Origin: Nostoc paludosum FACHB-159
Lineage (GTDB): Bacteria > Cyanobacteriota > Cyanobacteriia > Cyanobacteriales > Nostocaceae
DNA: 64,000 bases
NCBI RefSeq assembly: GCF_014698835.1
Contig: NZ_JACJTU010000004.1
Span: 248,001-312,000, forward strand
Reading direction: 5' to 3'
In this document: positions 55,599-64,000 of the stretch, piece by piece
Layout of the letters: every line of letters begins with the position of its first letter
Numbering within the stretch: the first letter of the stretch is position 1
Translations under genes and position numbers: made by a program
The notes under the pieces: generated by a model
What the model saw: only the letters and a program-made list of their open reading frames with translations
What the model was told of the DNA's origin: nothing
The model's database searches: none

Positions 55599-56688
55599 CG
55601 GATTCTTCTTTTCGTTGCAAATATTTCTCGTACTCGGCTCGCATATCATCGCCTGTTAGATGAACATAAGTGTTTATAGTTGTCTGCACATTAGCATGAC
55701 CTAATCTCCTCTGGACGTATGCCATATTCCAGCCTGCTCTAATCAGTTCTGTTGCATGGGTATGACGCAGTAAATGAGGGTTAACGTTTATTTTTGTCTT
55801 CTTACGCAGCCGCCGAAACAAACTGTCTACTGCTGCATAAGTCATAGGAGAACCACGTTGACCCTCCCAGATGTTGACAAATACATAATCACAGTCAATA
55901 TCGTCTGGATACTCTTCAATCAGATACTCTGAATAAAGAGACATTAAATCTTGAAGAGTATGAATCACTCGCTCTGTACCTGATTTACTTCTGGCATGAT
56001 TGGAGTTATCGTTTCTAGGTACAACATGAATCTCACTTTTTCCCATTGATTGAATATCTTCATGTCGCAATCCCAACGCCTCTCCTATTCTTACCCCCGT
56101 TTCATAAAGTAAACAAATCAAAAATTTGTCTCGTATGCGAATACAAGCTTCTATTAACTGCTTTACTTGCTCCCTAGATAAAGTTCCAGGGAAAGCCTTG
56201 GGTTCTTTTAATTTAAGTAGTTTCTGCTTAACAGGCTTACTTTTATTAATGTGGTGAAGAAGTGATTGATATTTCCGTTTTGGCTGATATTTGTAGTCGT
56301 AAGTATCAACTCTTTCAGTAGCCCCTATTTGCTCTTGAAACTCATAGAAACTATACACAGCAGCCATGATTGTGTTTATTGTTCGCTCTGTTCGTTTAGC
56401 TTGCTGCTGTTGCAGGGAAACAACCCTTGGATCTGGACTCCTGAGCCACTGGATAAATTCCGCCCGTTTTTCCAATGATAAGTCTTTCCAAGAGAGTCTA
56501 GAATCTCTCAGAAACTCCCAAAATAACTTTAGATGATATGCATAGCTTTGAATAGTATTAGGCGACTTCTGTAGGTTTTCTATGTAGCTTAAATATTTTT
56601 GAATCGGCTCTACTGGTAACAAATCGTCGCCCAATACCATCCAAGTTACCCTGCCATCTCCAGGCAAGCGCACCCGTTGAACTCTCAC
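55591..56688 (-). CDS. tnpA: TnpA-like tyrosine recombinase of a Tn554-type element
   Basis: A 365-residue tyrosine recombinase. The N-terminal domain starts with the family-typical LPVEPIQKYLSYIENLQKSP and continues with YAYHLKLFWEFL; the catalytic domain has Arg in YETGVRIGEALGLRHED, HLLRHTHATEL, RRLGHANVQTT and the nucleophile Tyr in INTYVHL. It begins with GTG at 56688 behind a strong Shine-Dalgarno (AGGTGA), the first gene of the three-gene unit. Together with TnpB it should catalyse site-specific transposition. Confidence 0.9.
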   Translation of the reverse strand: MRVQRVRLPGDGRVTWMVLGDDLLPVEPIQKYLSYIENLQKSPNTIQSYAYHLKLFWEFLRDSRLSWKDLSLEKRAEFIQWLRSPDPRVVSLQQQQAKRTERTINTIMAAVYSFYEFQEQIGATERVDTYDYKYQPKRKYQSLLHHINKSKPVKQKLLKLKEPKAFPGTLSREQVKQLIEACIRIRDKFLICLLYETGVRIGEALGLRHEDIQSMGKSEIHVVPRNDNSNHARSKSGTERVIHTLQDLMSLYSEYLIEEYPDDIDCDYVFVNIWEGQRGSPMTYAAVDSLFRRLRKKTKINVNPHLLRHTHATELIRAGWNMAYVQRRLGHANVQTTINTYVHLTGDDMRAEYEKYLQRKEESGE

Positions 56689-57388
56689 TTTTCACCTACT
56701 TCGCTTACGTCGTTAAATTGACCGAACTTATCATTTAACAACAATGCTTTTAGGCTGTCAGGACATCTTTGTTGTTGTTGTTTAAGGAAAATATTTAGAA
56801 CGACATAAGGGCTATTTCGTGTAATCACAGTCTCAAACTCTTCTTACTTTATTCATCTCCCCCACGCGATCGCGTGTATTCGTACCTCGGCGATCGCCAC
56901 ACATTCGCAAGGAAGTTTCGCAGGTAAGGCGGCTGAAACCTTTACCACAAACGATGAAGAGGCTTTACTATATTTGCCTTTTCTTAGGGATTACCAAGAA
57001 ATAAATTATCCAATTTTGTGGGGTGGACATCTTGTCCGCCCCAAGCCTTGGGCGGGCGAGACGCCCACCCCACAAGAAAAATTGTATGTTTTTTTATTTG
57101 GAAGTCCCTTAAAAGATTTTCTTATTCTCTGCGGGAGCAACGCTTTGCTTTCCTGTTTTTATAAGAACCATTGGTCAAGACTTTTTTATTGCAGCAGCCT
57201 TGCTCCTGTGATATCTATTTATTTCGATTTGTCCCCTTGTCCCCCTATTTCACCGCGTAGGTTCGTAACGTCGAATTTCTTCCACCTGACCAACTTCAAA
57301 AATTGGTTATTAAAGTCTGACATTGATTTGCTGTCATCTGAAAATAGTTAGATGAGCAGAAGTACAAAATTTTACTAGGAATCTTATT
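56689..57388. other. Intergenic region with a GTGGGGTGG inverted repeat
   Basis: About 700 bases that probably include the right end of the transposon. A dispersed inverted repeat lies at 57017-57075, with arms TTGTGGGGTGG and CCACCCCACAA and inner GTCCGCCC/GGGCGGGC. Two HIP1-rich hairpins lie near 56868 and 56892. An ORF at 56974-57351 reads through the repeat and is not called. Confidence 0.6.
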
Positions 57389-58954
57389 ATGGTACTTGAA
57401 GGTGCGATCGCCGAGGAAGTTATCACTAACAATCTCAAGCAATTTCTGTTGGTGCTTTCGGTATCTTTAGGTGTGGCGACACTACCGCAGATATTTAGCT
57501 GGTTTCGCCAGATACCTTACACTCTACTATTGGTGATTGTTGGCTTAGGGTTGGCATTTGCCGATGTTCGTTTGGTGATTCTTTCCCCCGAATTGATTTT
57601 GTTCATTTTTTTGCCGCCACTGTTGTTTGAAGCTGCATGGAATTTGAAATGGTCAGAACTGAAGCGGGATTTAGTACCAATTTGCTTGTATGCAGTTTTG
57701 GGGGTACTGATAACAATAGCAGGTGTGGCGATCGCTCTCAATCAAGTTGTTGCTGTCTCTGTGACTACAGCTTTACTCATTGCAGCCAGTCTATCTGCTA
57801 CTGACCCTGTTTCTGTCACTGCTTTGTTTCGGGAACTAGGCGTGGGTAGTCGTCTTGTCACTTTAATGGAAGGCGAAAGCTTGTTCAATGATGGGATGGC
57901 GGTAGTTGCCTTTGGTTTTTTGGTATCGTTCTCTTTGAGAACTGTAGAATTAGAATTTCAGCCAATTTTAGTTGAGCTTGTTACAGTTGTCGGCATCGGT
58001 ATTGCAGTAGGAGCTTTCATTGGGTTTGGTATTTCCTACCTTACCCAGCGCTTCGATTTGCCTTTAGTGGAACAATCTTTAACTTTAGTTTCTGCTTACG
58101 GTACTTACCTGATTATTGAAGATTTGGGCGGTTCTGGAGTCATTGGGGTTGTAACCACAGGTTTAATTTTGGGCAACTTTGGCTCTCGTATAGGAATGAA
58201 TCCCCGCACCCGCGTTATTGTTTCCGAGTTTTGGGAATTTTTGGCGTTTTTTGTTAACTCCATTGTCTTTTTGTTGATTGGCGACCAAATAAGCTTTGCC
58301 AGTCTAGGAGAAAATCTACAAATTATTTTAATGACAGTGGGAGCAATGATTTTGATGCGAGGAGTTGCTATTTTTATTCTCACCAAATTGAGTACCAGCA
58401 TCACCAAATCAGAAATTACTTTACCAGACCAAACTATCTTATGGTGGGGTGGACTTAGGGGTTCCGTCTCCATCGCCCTAGCATTGAGTGTACCGACAAT
58501 ACTGCCAGAGCGAGAAAAAATCATTGCTACAGTGTTTGGGGTAGTTTTATTTACTTTACTTGTGCAAGGGTTGACCATCAAACCTTTGCTAGAAAAACTC
58601 AATTTGCTGGGTGATACACCCTTACGCGAGGAATATTTAGAATTAGTTGCCCGTAATGTTGCGCTAGAACGCGTTTTACAACACCTCCAAGCAGATAAAC
58701 GCCCCGGTATCGACCCAGAATTTCGTCGTTACCAAGGGAAACTTCTCGAAAGTGAACTTGCAAATTTACATACAAAAATTAATAAATTACAAACTGAGTA
58801 TCCGAATCTTCAGAGCTTTACTACTGAACAATTTCGAGGAGAATTGTTAGCAATTGAAGCAGATACGTATGCAGAATTTGTCAAATCTGGTCGGTTAAAT
58901 AAAGAACTCGCTTCTTTGCTTGAAGATGTTTTGCAAAATGGGGAGGGAAAATAA
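57389..58954 (+). CDS. Cation/proton antiporter, CPA1 (NhaP-like), second copy
   Basis: A 521-residue membrane antiporter with about 12 helices and a charged C-terminal tail (about 400-521). Landmarks are LFIFLPPLLFEAAWNLKW, LSATDPVSVTALFRELG, EGESLFNDGMAVVAF with the ion-binding ND, and WWGGLRGSVSIALALSVP. It should exchange Na+/K+ for H+. It differs clearly from the antiporter at 49.6 kb, being closer to the classical NhaP signature. The ATG at 57389 has AGGA about 9 bases upstream. The gene stands alone. Confidence 0.92.
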   Translation: MVLEGAIAEEVITNNLKQFLLVLSVSLGVATLPQIFSWFRQIPYTLLLVIVGLGLAFADVRLVILSPELILFIFLPPLLFEAAWNLKWSELKRDLVPICLYAVLGVLITIAGVAIALNQVVAVSVTTALLIAASLSATDPVSVTALFRELGVGSRLVTLMEGESLFNDGMAVVAFGFLVSFSLRTVELEFQPILVELVTVVGIGIAVGAFIGFGISYLTQRFDLPLVEQSLTLVSAYGTYLIIEDLGGSGVIGVVTTGLILGNFGSRIGMNPRTRVIVSEFWEFLAFFVNSIVFLLIGDQISFASLGENLQIILMTVGAMILMRGVAIFILTKLSTSITKSEITLPDQTILWWGGLRGSVSIALALSVPTILPEREKIIATVFGVVLFTLLVQGLTIKPLLEKLNLLGDTPLREEYLELVARNVALERVLQHLQADKRPGIDPEFRRYQGKLLESELANLHTKINKLQTEYPNLQSFTTEQFRGELLAIEADTYAEFVKSGRLNKELASLLEDVLQNGEGK

Positions 58955-59280
58955 GAAAGGCAAGAGGCAATAGAATTATATAGCAATACAAAACACTTGT
59001 AAAAACCGGGATTTATCGCGTCTGGTAAACCCAGAATTTTGTACAATTAGCCTTTAGCTGAAGCGTATTCAATTATATAGGACTAGTATTCGATTTTTGA
59101 AACGTAGGGTGTGTTATCGATAGCGTAACGCACCACAAGCGAACAATGTAGAGACGTTGCAATTGCTAGTCTCTACAGGTCTATGGTTCTACAAAAAATC
59201 CTTAACTGAACCGTATTGGAATAGAAAATGATTAATTACCTATTGCCTCTGCCTCTTATCTTTTTAATCAATTTAAAATT
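58955..59280. repeat. Dispersed repeats between convergent genes
   Basis: Contains ATTTATCGCGTCTGG, an ACGTAGGGTGTGTTATCGA / GCGTAACGCACC element (about 59102-59134), a TAGAGACG/CTCTACA pair, and CTTAACTGAACCGTATTGGA, also seen near 49546. No supported ORF. Confidence 0.65.
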
Positions 59281-60972
59281 CTATAGCTGACCGTAGTTTT
59301 CTAAATTGTCCTTAATTATATCTCGTAACATTTTAGCTAAACTCCCACGCTTGAAAAACCAAAGAACATTGAGAGCGGTACGGCTAAAAGAATCGTTTAT
59401 AGATTGATTAATTAAACGAGGAACAACAACCTCAATACGTTCTTGGATTTGTTTTTCAAGAGATTTAAAGTTTTCTTTTTGATATTTAGGCCAAGGTGGT
59501 AAATTAACTTCTTTTTTTGCTGAACCAACCAGAGGAATTATTGGTAGAAAAATATTTTGTTCTCCTTCCTTTTCAACTTGCAATTGCGGGTTATTTCTCA
59601 GTCCTTTTGACCATGAATCAAACAGAGGATTAGAAGCTGGTAAGACAAAATATTTTTGGAGAAATCTTTGGCAATTACGACGACCAAGTATATAGTCGTG
59701 ATGCCGAAATTCCTGGGATAGAAAACCACCAAAAGCATTGAGACTACCACAAGCTAGAGGTTTTCTACGGTCGTTATCGCTACGTTCGGGAGCAATCAAA
59801 AAGCGACTGTAAACATCTTCATCTAAAGCAAGAATTAATTCATCTGGTTTAAATCTATTTTGATTGATAAAACTCTTAAATATTCGCGATACTAAGTTAA
59901 TTAAATTACTCTCTGGATTCACTGCATCCACATCATTAGGAAATGGATCTATTAACAAAGTAGCTCGATTTGCTTGCTCTCCATCGCGGGGATTTCGCTG
60001 TTGATTACCTCGCAGCGCCAAGCGGACGAGTTCTATGGGTTCGTTGCTAATAATCCCGCCATCTACTGTTACAAACTTATAGGAACCCGAACCTTCATCT
60101 TCAATTAATAAATCTTTATCAGGACTGATACAGCGATACTCTGAACACGTACCGGTTAGCGTTGGGTTACGAACAGGTATTTCCCATTTGCGCTTTTCGT
60201 ATTCATCGATACTACTTCTTTCAAGTCGGCGAGGAGGAAATCCTACGGGAAACGCGCTACTGGCTAATGCTGAATCAACCAACAGTTTCCAATTACCGAT
60301 ATCAATTTTATCTGGATTTAGAGCGATCGCACCTTCAACCTCATCACTCTTGTCACCAATGGCAAAATGCATGAAATCTGCATGTTTAACCATACAATGC
60401 CCTTTAATGCTGGAATTTGCTCCTTGAGATTTAATTACATAAGGAACGCCACGCAAGTTAGTAATACACAAATAAACTTCAAATGGGTCATCAATATAAG
60501 GTCGTTTTTTACCTGTAGATTTTAACTTCAGAACATCTTTTCCAAGGTCGTCAAGAATAGTAGAATCCAGAAAAGACAAAACAGGAGCTTTCGGATTTTC
60601 TAAATCCTGAGTCTTTAAAAGTTCAGAGACATCTATTCTTTGTACCCAACTTTCATAAAGCTTATTCCTTACCGGATTATTCAATGGATACCCAATTACA
60701 GGGGTGATCTCGCTATATAATGACGATGCTGTAATCGCAGCTACAATCGCACCTGCGGATGCTCCAGACATCGCTTTAATGAAAACATCATGGGGTGGAA
60801 TTTCCCATTGTGAAAAATCATCACCATACTGCTGTTCTTGCTTTAATTTTTGTTCGTACCACTGATCTAAAGCTTCAAAAAGAAAGTCAATTACGCCAGA
60901 AGTGTACGCGCCTGCTGAAACAGCACCAGCCATCACTAAACCAATCTCAAAATGTGGTAATTTATTTTCCAT
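59281..60972 (-). CDS. Patatin-like phospholipase
   Basis: A 563-residue protein with a patatin domain. The oxyanion-type loop GLVMAGAVSAGAYTSG opens the domain, the nucleophile Ser72 lies in SGASAG, and the catalytic Asp in VDGGIISNEP. The length exceeds simple patatins, with an extra C-terminal half of unknown type. It should cleave acyl chains from lipids; its natural substrate is unknown. No signal peptide is seen. It is the last gene of a co-directional set with a GMC oxidoreductase and a catalase-like gene; gaps of 170-190 bases hold palindromic repeats, so co-transcription is possible but not certain. Confidence 0.85.
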   Translation of the reverse strand: MENKLPHFEIGLVMAGAVSAGAYTSGVIDFLFEALDQWYEQKLKQEQQYGDDFSQWEIPPHDVFIKAMSGASAGAIVAAITASSLYSEITPVIGYPLNNPVRNKLYESWVQRIDVSELLKTQDLENPKAPVLSFLDSTILDDLGKDVLKLKSTGKKRPYIDDPFEVYLCITNLRGVPYVIKSQGANSSIKGHCMVKHADFMHFAIGDKSDEVEGAIALNPDKIDIGNWKLLVDSALASSAFPVGFPPRRLERSSIDEYEKRKWEIPVRNPTLTGTCSEYRCISPDKDLLIEDEGSGSYKFVTVDGGIISNEPIELVRLALRGNQQRNPRDGEQANRATLLIDPFPNDVDAVNPESNLINLVSRIFKSFINQNRFKPDELILALDEDVYSRFLIAPERSDNDRRKPLACGSLNAFGGFLSQEFRHHDYILGRRNCQRFLQKYFVLPASNPLFDSWSKGLRNNPQLQVEKEGEQNIFLPIIPLVGSAKKEVNLPPWPKYQKENFKSLEKQIQERIEVVVPRLINQSINDSFSRTALNVLWFFKRGSLAKMLRDIIKDNLENYGQL

Positions 60973-61020
60973 ATATAAATTCCTTATTGTTAAAGTTCAG
61001 AATTCAAAATTCAGCATTAG

Positions 61021-61040
61021 AGATGCGATTAATCGCGTCT
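61021..61040. repeat. Short palindromic repeat between the patatin and GMC genes
   Basis: AGATGCGATTAATCGCGTCT, a near-perfect palindrome of the AGACGCGAT family also found at 63231-63250 and, diverged, at 49400-49460. Confidence 0.75.
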
Positions 61041-61143
61041 GTACAAGAATTAAAAGCCAGAATAATTAAAAAATCAGGATAAAATTTGATGAATGAATAT
61101 AGCCCTACTAAATCATTGGTAAGAAAAATCTATTGCCTATTGC

Positions 61144-63084
61144 CTATTGCTTATTAGCAGCGTCTTGCAGAATAACATCGCTTGCTTTTTCACTAATCAT
61201 GTATATTGGCGTCACAATAAAGAACCCAGGAATAAAAGGAAACACAGATGCATCTACCACGCGTAAATTCTGTGTTCCATAAACTCGAAAGTCGCTATCT
61301 AAGACTGCCATTGTGTCATCTTTGCGTCCAATTTTACAAGTACCACAAGCGTGATGCCCCCAAGCTTCATCTTTGATAAATTGCTTGATTTCATGTTGCT
61401 CATCTATACTCTTTCCTGGTAACATTTCGGCTTTTGTGAACAACTGAGTTCGTTCTGTCAAGCGTCTCACAAATTCGACTCCTTCGACAACAGATAATAA
61501 GTCTTGTTCGTTGACATCATTACCTTCATCAAAATATTTAAAATTAATTTCTGGAACATCTCTAGGGTCAGTTGTTCTCAGTGTTACTGAACCGGCTGTA
61601 TTGTTAGTATGAGCCTTGAGTACAGCCCAGGTAAATAGGTTTTTATATTTACCAATGTCTTCAGAATATTTGAGAAAATAACCTTTGAAAAAAGCTGGTA
61701 ATCCAAAAATAAATAAATCGGGTTCTGGTCTATCTCCATGCGATTTTTTGATAATTCCTAACACTGCTCCATTAGTTACATATACACCTGATTTAGAACG
61801 ATTCCATTCTAATAAACAATTATCATTAATTTTCTTTCCGGGTTCTGGTTCGGTAAATGTACAATTATCGAGGATGCTAAAGTTTTGATTCATTTCACTG
61901 ACCACGCCCACTTCGTAGCGATCCTGTAAATTCCTACCGACTCCCGGAAGATCTACGCGAACTTCTATTCCTAGATTAGTTAATTCTTCTTTCGGGCCAA
62001 TTCCAGATAATTTGAGTATTTGGGGAGTATTGAAAGCGCCTCCAGACAAGATTACTTCTCTTTTGACAAATACTGTGTGGCTATCTTGGGAGTTATTTTC
62101 TGTTTTATCAGCTTGAGGATCGGCACGATATATGTGTTGACCTTCAACATACTCTACACCGATCGCAGTATTATTTTCATCAAATAAAACCTTGGTTACC
62201 AAGGCATGAGTTTTCACTATCAATTTATCAGGAAATTGGCGTTCAATTTCGCGAATATATTCCCTTGTACCAGTGCGTTTTCCATCCTTAACAGCAAGGG
62301 GAACAGAAAAAACACCTTCCCCACTGACTTTGGTAATTTTCCAGTCATTCGGGTCTAAAAGTGTGTCTAAAAACTCCAGAGGATCTTTTTGCCGGAGTTT
62401 GAGAAAAGCTAATATATTAGCCAAGAAACTCTTAAAAATTACCTTAATAACTTGGGGTAAACTTTTACCCTGTTCTCCTAAAGCTTGAATAGCAGATTTA
62501 ACGATAACTTTTAGGAGTTGGCGATCGCGCACAACTAACTTAGGATCTGCTAAATTGGTTGTTAGCCAGCCATCAAAGCCGTGGCGAGTCGGATTATCAT
62601 TAGGATTAATAGGGCGATCGAGATAATTGCAGCGCTCTAGCCTTTCAAAATACTTCCGCATATTATCGCTGTTCCAGGAAGCATCTCCTGTAATTTCTGC
62701 AATTTTGTCCCAGTCACTGTTGTGAGGATACACCGTAATCATCGCATTATGAGCAGTGCATCCCCCCAACGTCCCGGCTCGCGGATACAAAATACCCTTA
62801 TGCTCTGGGCTAAACTTAGAATCACGCCGCTGCTGCTCCTCATTGGAGTAATGCTTAACAAAAAAATCCCACCTCAAATCGTTATCTTCCGTCGCCCGCG
62901 CATGAAACGCTGGTACTGAATAAGTGTAACGTTCCCTATCTTTGCCCTTTTCATCGCGTAACGGATCTCCACCTGCTTCTAATAGCAAAACCTTGTACCC
63001 TGCTTTTGCTAAATTTGCAGCTACCGGGCCTCCTCCAGCACCGGAACCAACAACAATATAGTCGTATTCAGCTTGTTTATTCAT
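61144..63084 (-). CDS. GMC family FAD-dependent oxidoreductase
   Basis: A 646-residue flavoenzyme. The N-terminal dinucleotide fold DYIVVGSGAGGGPVAANLA binds FAD, GTLGGCTAHNAMI is the first GMC signature, and LSGGAFNTPQILKLSGIGP the second. The C-terminal active-site region has WGHHACGTCKIG with paired histidines, then LRVVDASVFP. It should oxidise an alcohol or related substrate, reducing FAD; the substrate is unknown. A likely hydroxylated or oxidised lipid is only a guess from the neighbours. The ATG at 63084 starts the fold directly. Confidence 0.92.
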   Translation of the reverse strand: MNKQAEYDYIVVGSGAGGGPVAANLAKAGYKVLLLEAGGDPLRDEKGKDRERYTYSVPAFHARATEDNDLRWDFFVKHYSNEEQQRRDSKFSPEHKGILYPRAGTLGGCTAHNAMITVYPHNSDWDKIAEITGDASWNSDNMRKYFERLERCNYLDRPINPNDNPTRHGFDGWLTTNLADPKLVVRDRQLLKVIVKSAIQALGEQGKSLPQVIKVIFKSFLANILAFLKLRQKDPLEFLDTLLDPNDWKITKVSGEGVFSVPLAVKDGKRTGTREYIREIERQFPDKLIVKTHALVTKVLFDENNTAIGVEYVEGQHIYRADPQADKTENNSQDSHTVFVKREVILSGGAFNTPQILKLSGIGPKEELTNLGIEVRVDLPGVGRNLQDRYEVGVVSEMNQNFSILDNCTFTEPEPGKKINDNCLLEWNRSKSGVYVTNGAVLGIIKKSHGDRPEPDLFIFGLPAFFKGYFLKYSEDIGKYKNLFTWAVLKAHTNNTAGSVTLRTTDPRDVPEINFKYFDEGNDVNEQDLLSVVEGVEFVRRLTERTQLFTKAEMLPGKSIDEQHEIKQFIKDEAWGHHACGTCKIGRKDDTMAVLDSDFRVYGTQNLRVVDASVFPFIPGFFIVTPIYMISEKASDVILQDAANKQ

Positions 63085-63230
63085 AATTTTTGTTAATTCA
63101 AATACATCAAGAAATTTTGGATTTTAGATTGACTCTATGGCTTATCAAAATCTCAAACTCACTTTCTCTTTTTTCAACTCTTCTCTTTGCGCCTTTGCGA
63201 CTTTGCGTGATAAAATCATCCATTCCATAA

Positions 63231-63250
63231 AGACGCGATTCATCGCGTCT
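63231..63250. repeat. Short palindromic repeat between the GMC and catalase-like genes
   Basis: AGACGCGATTCATCGCGTCT: perfect 9-bp arms with a two-base loop. Next to it (about 63176-63210) are CTTTGCGCCTTTGCGACTTT repeats. Confidence 0.8.
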
Positions 63251-63271
63251 CTACAAAAGTTTTGCTTTGAT

Positions 63272-64000
63272 TTAACGATTCCGAAATCTTTGATGTCTAA
63301 AAAATAGTTGACTATCACCATAAAATGATGATAAAAATTCCGACGTGGTTTCAATGTGTCCGATAACTTTAGCTTTTTGACGATTATTCTTTTCCTCCGT
63401 AGCATCTTCTGGGCTAACACCATAGACAGTGTATAAAGATGTTCCAGTTGGGATTTTAGCCAAGTCGTTCCTAAAGTCATGTGGCGGACTTTCAGCAAAC
63501 TTGATATTTGGGTTAGGAACAAGAAACACTTGTGCGGGATAATAAGCTTTACTTTCTTTTTGACCGTGTTGGTCAATTTCTCCCAAATCTTCTAAATACA
63601 ATTTAGTTGGATATCTGGTAACTCTTGTAAATATTAAGTTGGTGACAATCGGCCCAAGACTTTTAGCTACAGGAACGATATTTGATAATTCATTGGCGAA
63701 GAAATTATAATTTTTGTCTTGCCCAACTAAAGATACTAAAGCTGAGAAATTACCAGAAGGATTTCCATCCACAAATAACTTGAGTGCTAGACCTGGAGCA
63801 AAACCGCGATCGCTCGGATCTCCAGTAACAGATAATCGCAAAACTCCGTAGTCTGCTCCCTTAAATAAACCCGAAAATGTAGTATTATTTGTGGGAACAA
63901 ACTTGATTTTCGCTACACTTCCGTGGGCGTGAATCGCTTTCTTCCAATTACTAGGAGCTTCGTCTAATTGACGATCCATCTTAGTTTTGAGAGCAGTAAA
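63272..64000 (-). CDS. Catalase-like heme-binding protein, partial (5' end beyond the window)
   Basis: About 242 C-terminal residues are visible; the frame is open to the right edge, so the ATG at 63979 is probably internal. The segment AIHAHGSVAKIKF matches the distal-histidine region of catalases, and GDPSDRGFAPGLALKLF matches the following conserved stretch. The C-terminus (SQLFFRHQRFRNR) is that of the y4iL-like catalase-related group, as I recall it; the proximal-tyrosine motif of true catalases is not visible. Relatives act as peroxidases or hydroperoxide isomerases. A GMC oxidoreductase and a patatin gene follow on the same strand. Confidence 0.7.
   Translation of the reverse strand, partial: FTALKTKMDRQLDEAPSNWKKAIHAHGSVAKIKFVPTNNTTFSGLFKGADYGVLRLSVTGDPSDRGFAPGLALKLFVDGNPSGNFSALVSLVGQDKNYNFFANELSNIVPVAKSLGPIVTNLIFTRVTRYPTKLYLEDLGEIDQHGQKESKAYYPAQVFLVPNPNIKFAESPPHDFRNDLAKIPTGTSLYTVYGVSPEDATEEKNNRQKAKVIGHIETTSEFLSSFYGDSQLFFRHQRFRNR

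Larger units (their letters stand above)
53216..56688 (-). mobile_element. Tn554-type transposition module (tnpA-tnpB-tnpC)
   Basis: Three co-directional, overlapping genes with the order and domain content of Tn554: two different tyrosine recombinases followed by a small DNA-binding accessory protein. Overlaps of 8 and 11 bases at GTG starts show tight translational coupling. No antibiotic or metal cargo gene is present between the module and the flanking genes. The exact element ends were not found; they should lie in 53024-53215 on one side and 56689-57388 on the other. Confidence 0.8.

Noticed and set aside
56974-57351. 125-codon ORF right of the transposition module
   Set aside because: It reads through the GTGGGGTGG inverted repeat and has no family features or convincing start.
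63145-63576. 143-codon ORF overlapping the end of the catalase-like gene
   Set aside because: It lies in another frame of the catalase-like gene and of the repeats behind it, with no family similarity.

Overview
The window looks like chromosomal DNA of a filamentous, probably heterocyst-type cyanobacterium (Nostocales). The signs are frequent GCGATCGC (HIP1) octamers inside and between genes, dense intergenic short tandem repeats (heptamers such as GGGGCAT/GGGCATT/CCCCAGT and a 9-mer GTGTGGGAG), and a cyanobacterial gene set: a high-light-inducible protein, a group-1 sigma factor of the SigA type, a DXCF cyanobacteriochrome module, DUF1822 paired with CHAT-CHASE2, a PEP-CTERM protein and an ABA4-like protein. 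Species cannot be named from the sequence alone.

Layout. 1-5.9 kb: end of an MFS transporter, accD, then a DUF1822 gene followed by a CHAT-protease/CHASE2 membrane protein. 6-12.5 kb: cobW, an ABA4-like membrane protein, an animal-type transketolase, a repeat-rich gap with a nested fold-back element, and a GAF-GGDEF diguanylate cyclase. 12.8-17.2 kb: a 1474-residue NACHT-WD40 STAND protein. 17.6-23.2 kb: tRNA-Lys(CUU), a hybrid cyanobacteriochrome histidine-kinase-like protein whose phospho-acceptor His is Gln, a membrane protein, a GHL10 hydrolase and a heme-binding DUF3365 protein. 23.5-30.5 kb: glcD, a WG-repeat Ser/Thr kinase, a Uma2 protein, miaA and gyrB. 31-34.3 kb: a fasciclin lipoprotein, then 1.5 kb of non-coding DNA leading into sigA. 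34.5-41.4 kb: hliP, a methyltransferase, gyrA with a GNAT gene behind it, a response regulator and a TPR protein. 42-49.3 kb: a secreted tandem-repeat protein, then a complete MFP/permease/ATPase/TolC efflux set with a VOC gene in the middle, and a DUF3124 lipoprotein. 49.6-59 kb: two CPA-type cation/proton antiporters flanking an ohr remnant, a PEP-CTERM gene and a three-gene Tn554-type transposition module. 59.3-64 kb: a co-directional patatin / GMC oxidoreductase / catalase-like set that runs off the right edge.

How genes relate. The clearest functional groups are the tripartite efflux cassette, the Tn554-type tnpABC set with overlapping GTG starts, the DUF1822/CHAT-CHASE2 pair, and the possible lipid-oxidation set at the right end. 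Housekeeping genes (accD, gyrB, gyrA, miaA, sigA, tRNA) are scattered between accessory genes, and repeat blocks often sit directly behind stop codons.

Most notable: (i) a two-cysteine DXCF photosensor joined to a kinase module without its phosphorylatable histidine; (ii) a NACHT-WD40 protein carrying what looks like a dead Mrr-like nuclease fold; (iii) large fold-back repeat blocks with 9-bp arms, one with 18 perfect units; (iv) a tolC start codon created by one base change in a heptamer repeat; (v) a repeat-derived insertion inside the GyrA linker. No CRISPR array, rRNA or phage was seen.
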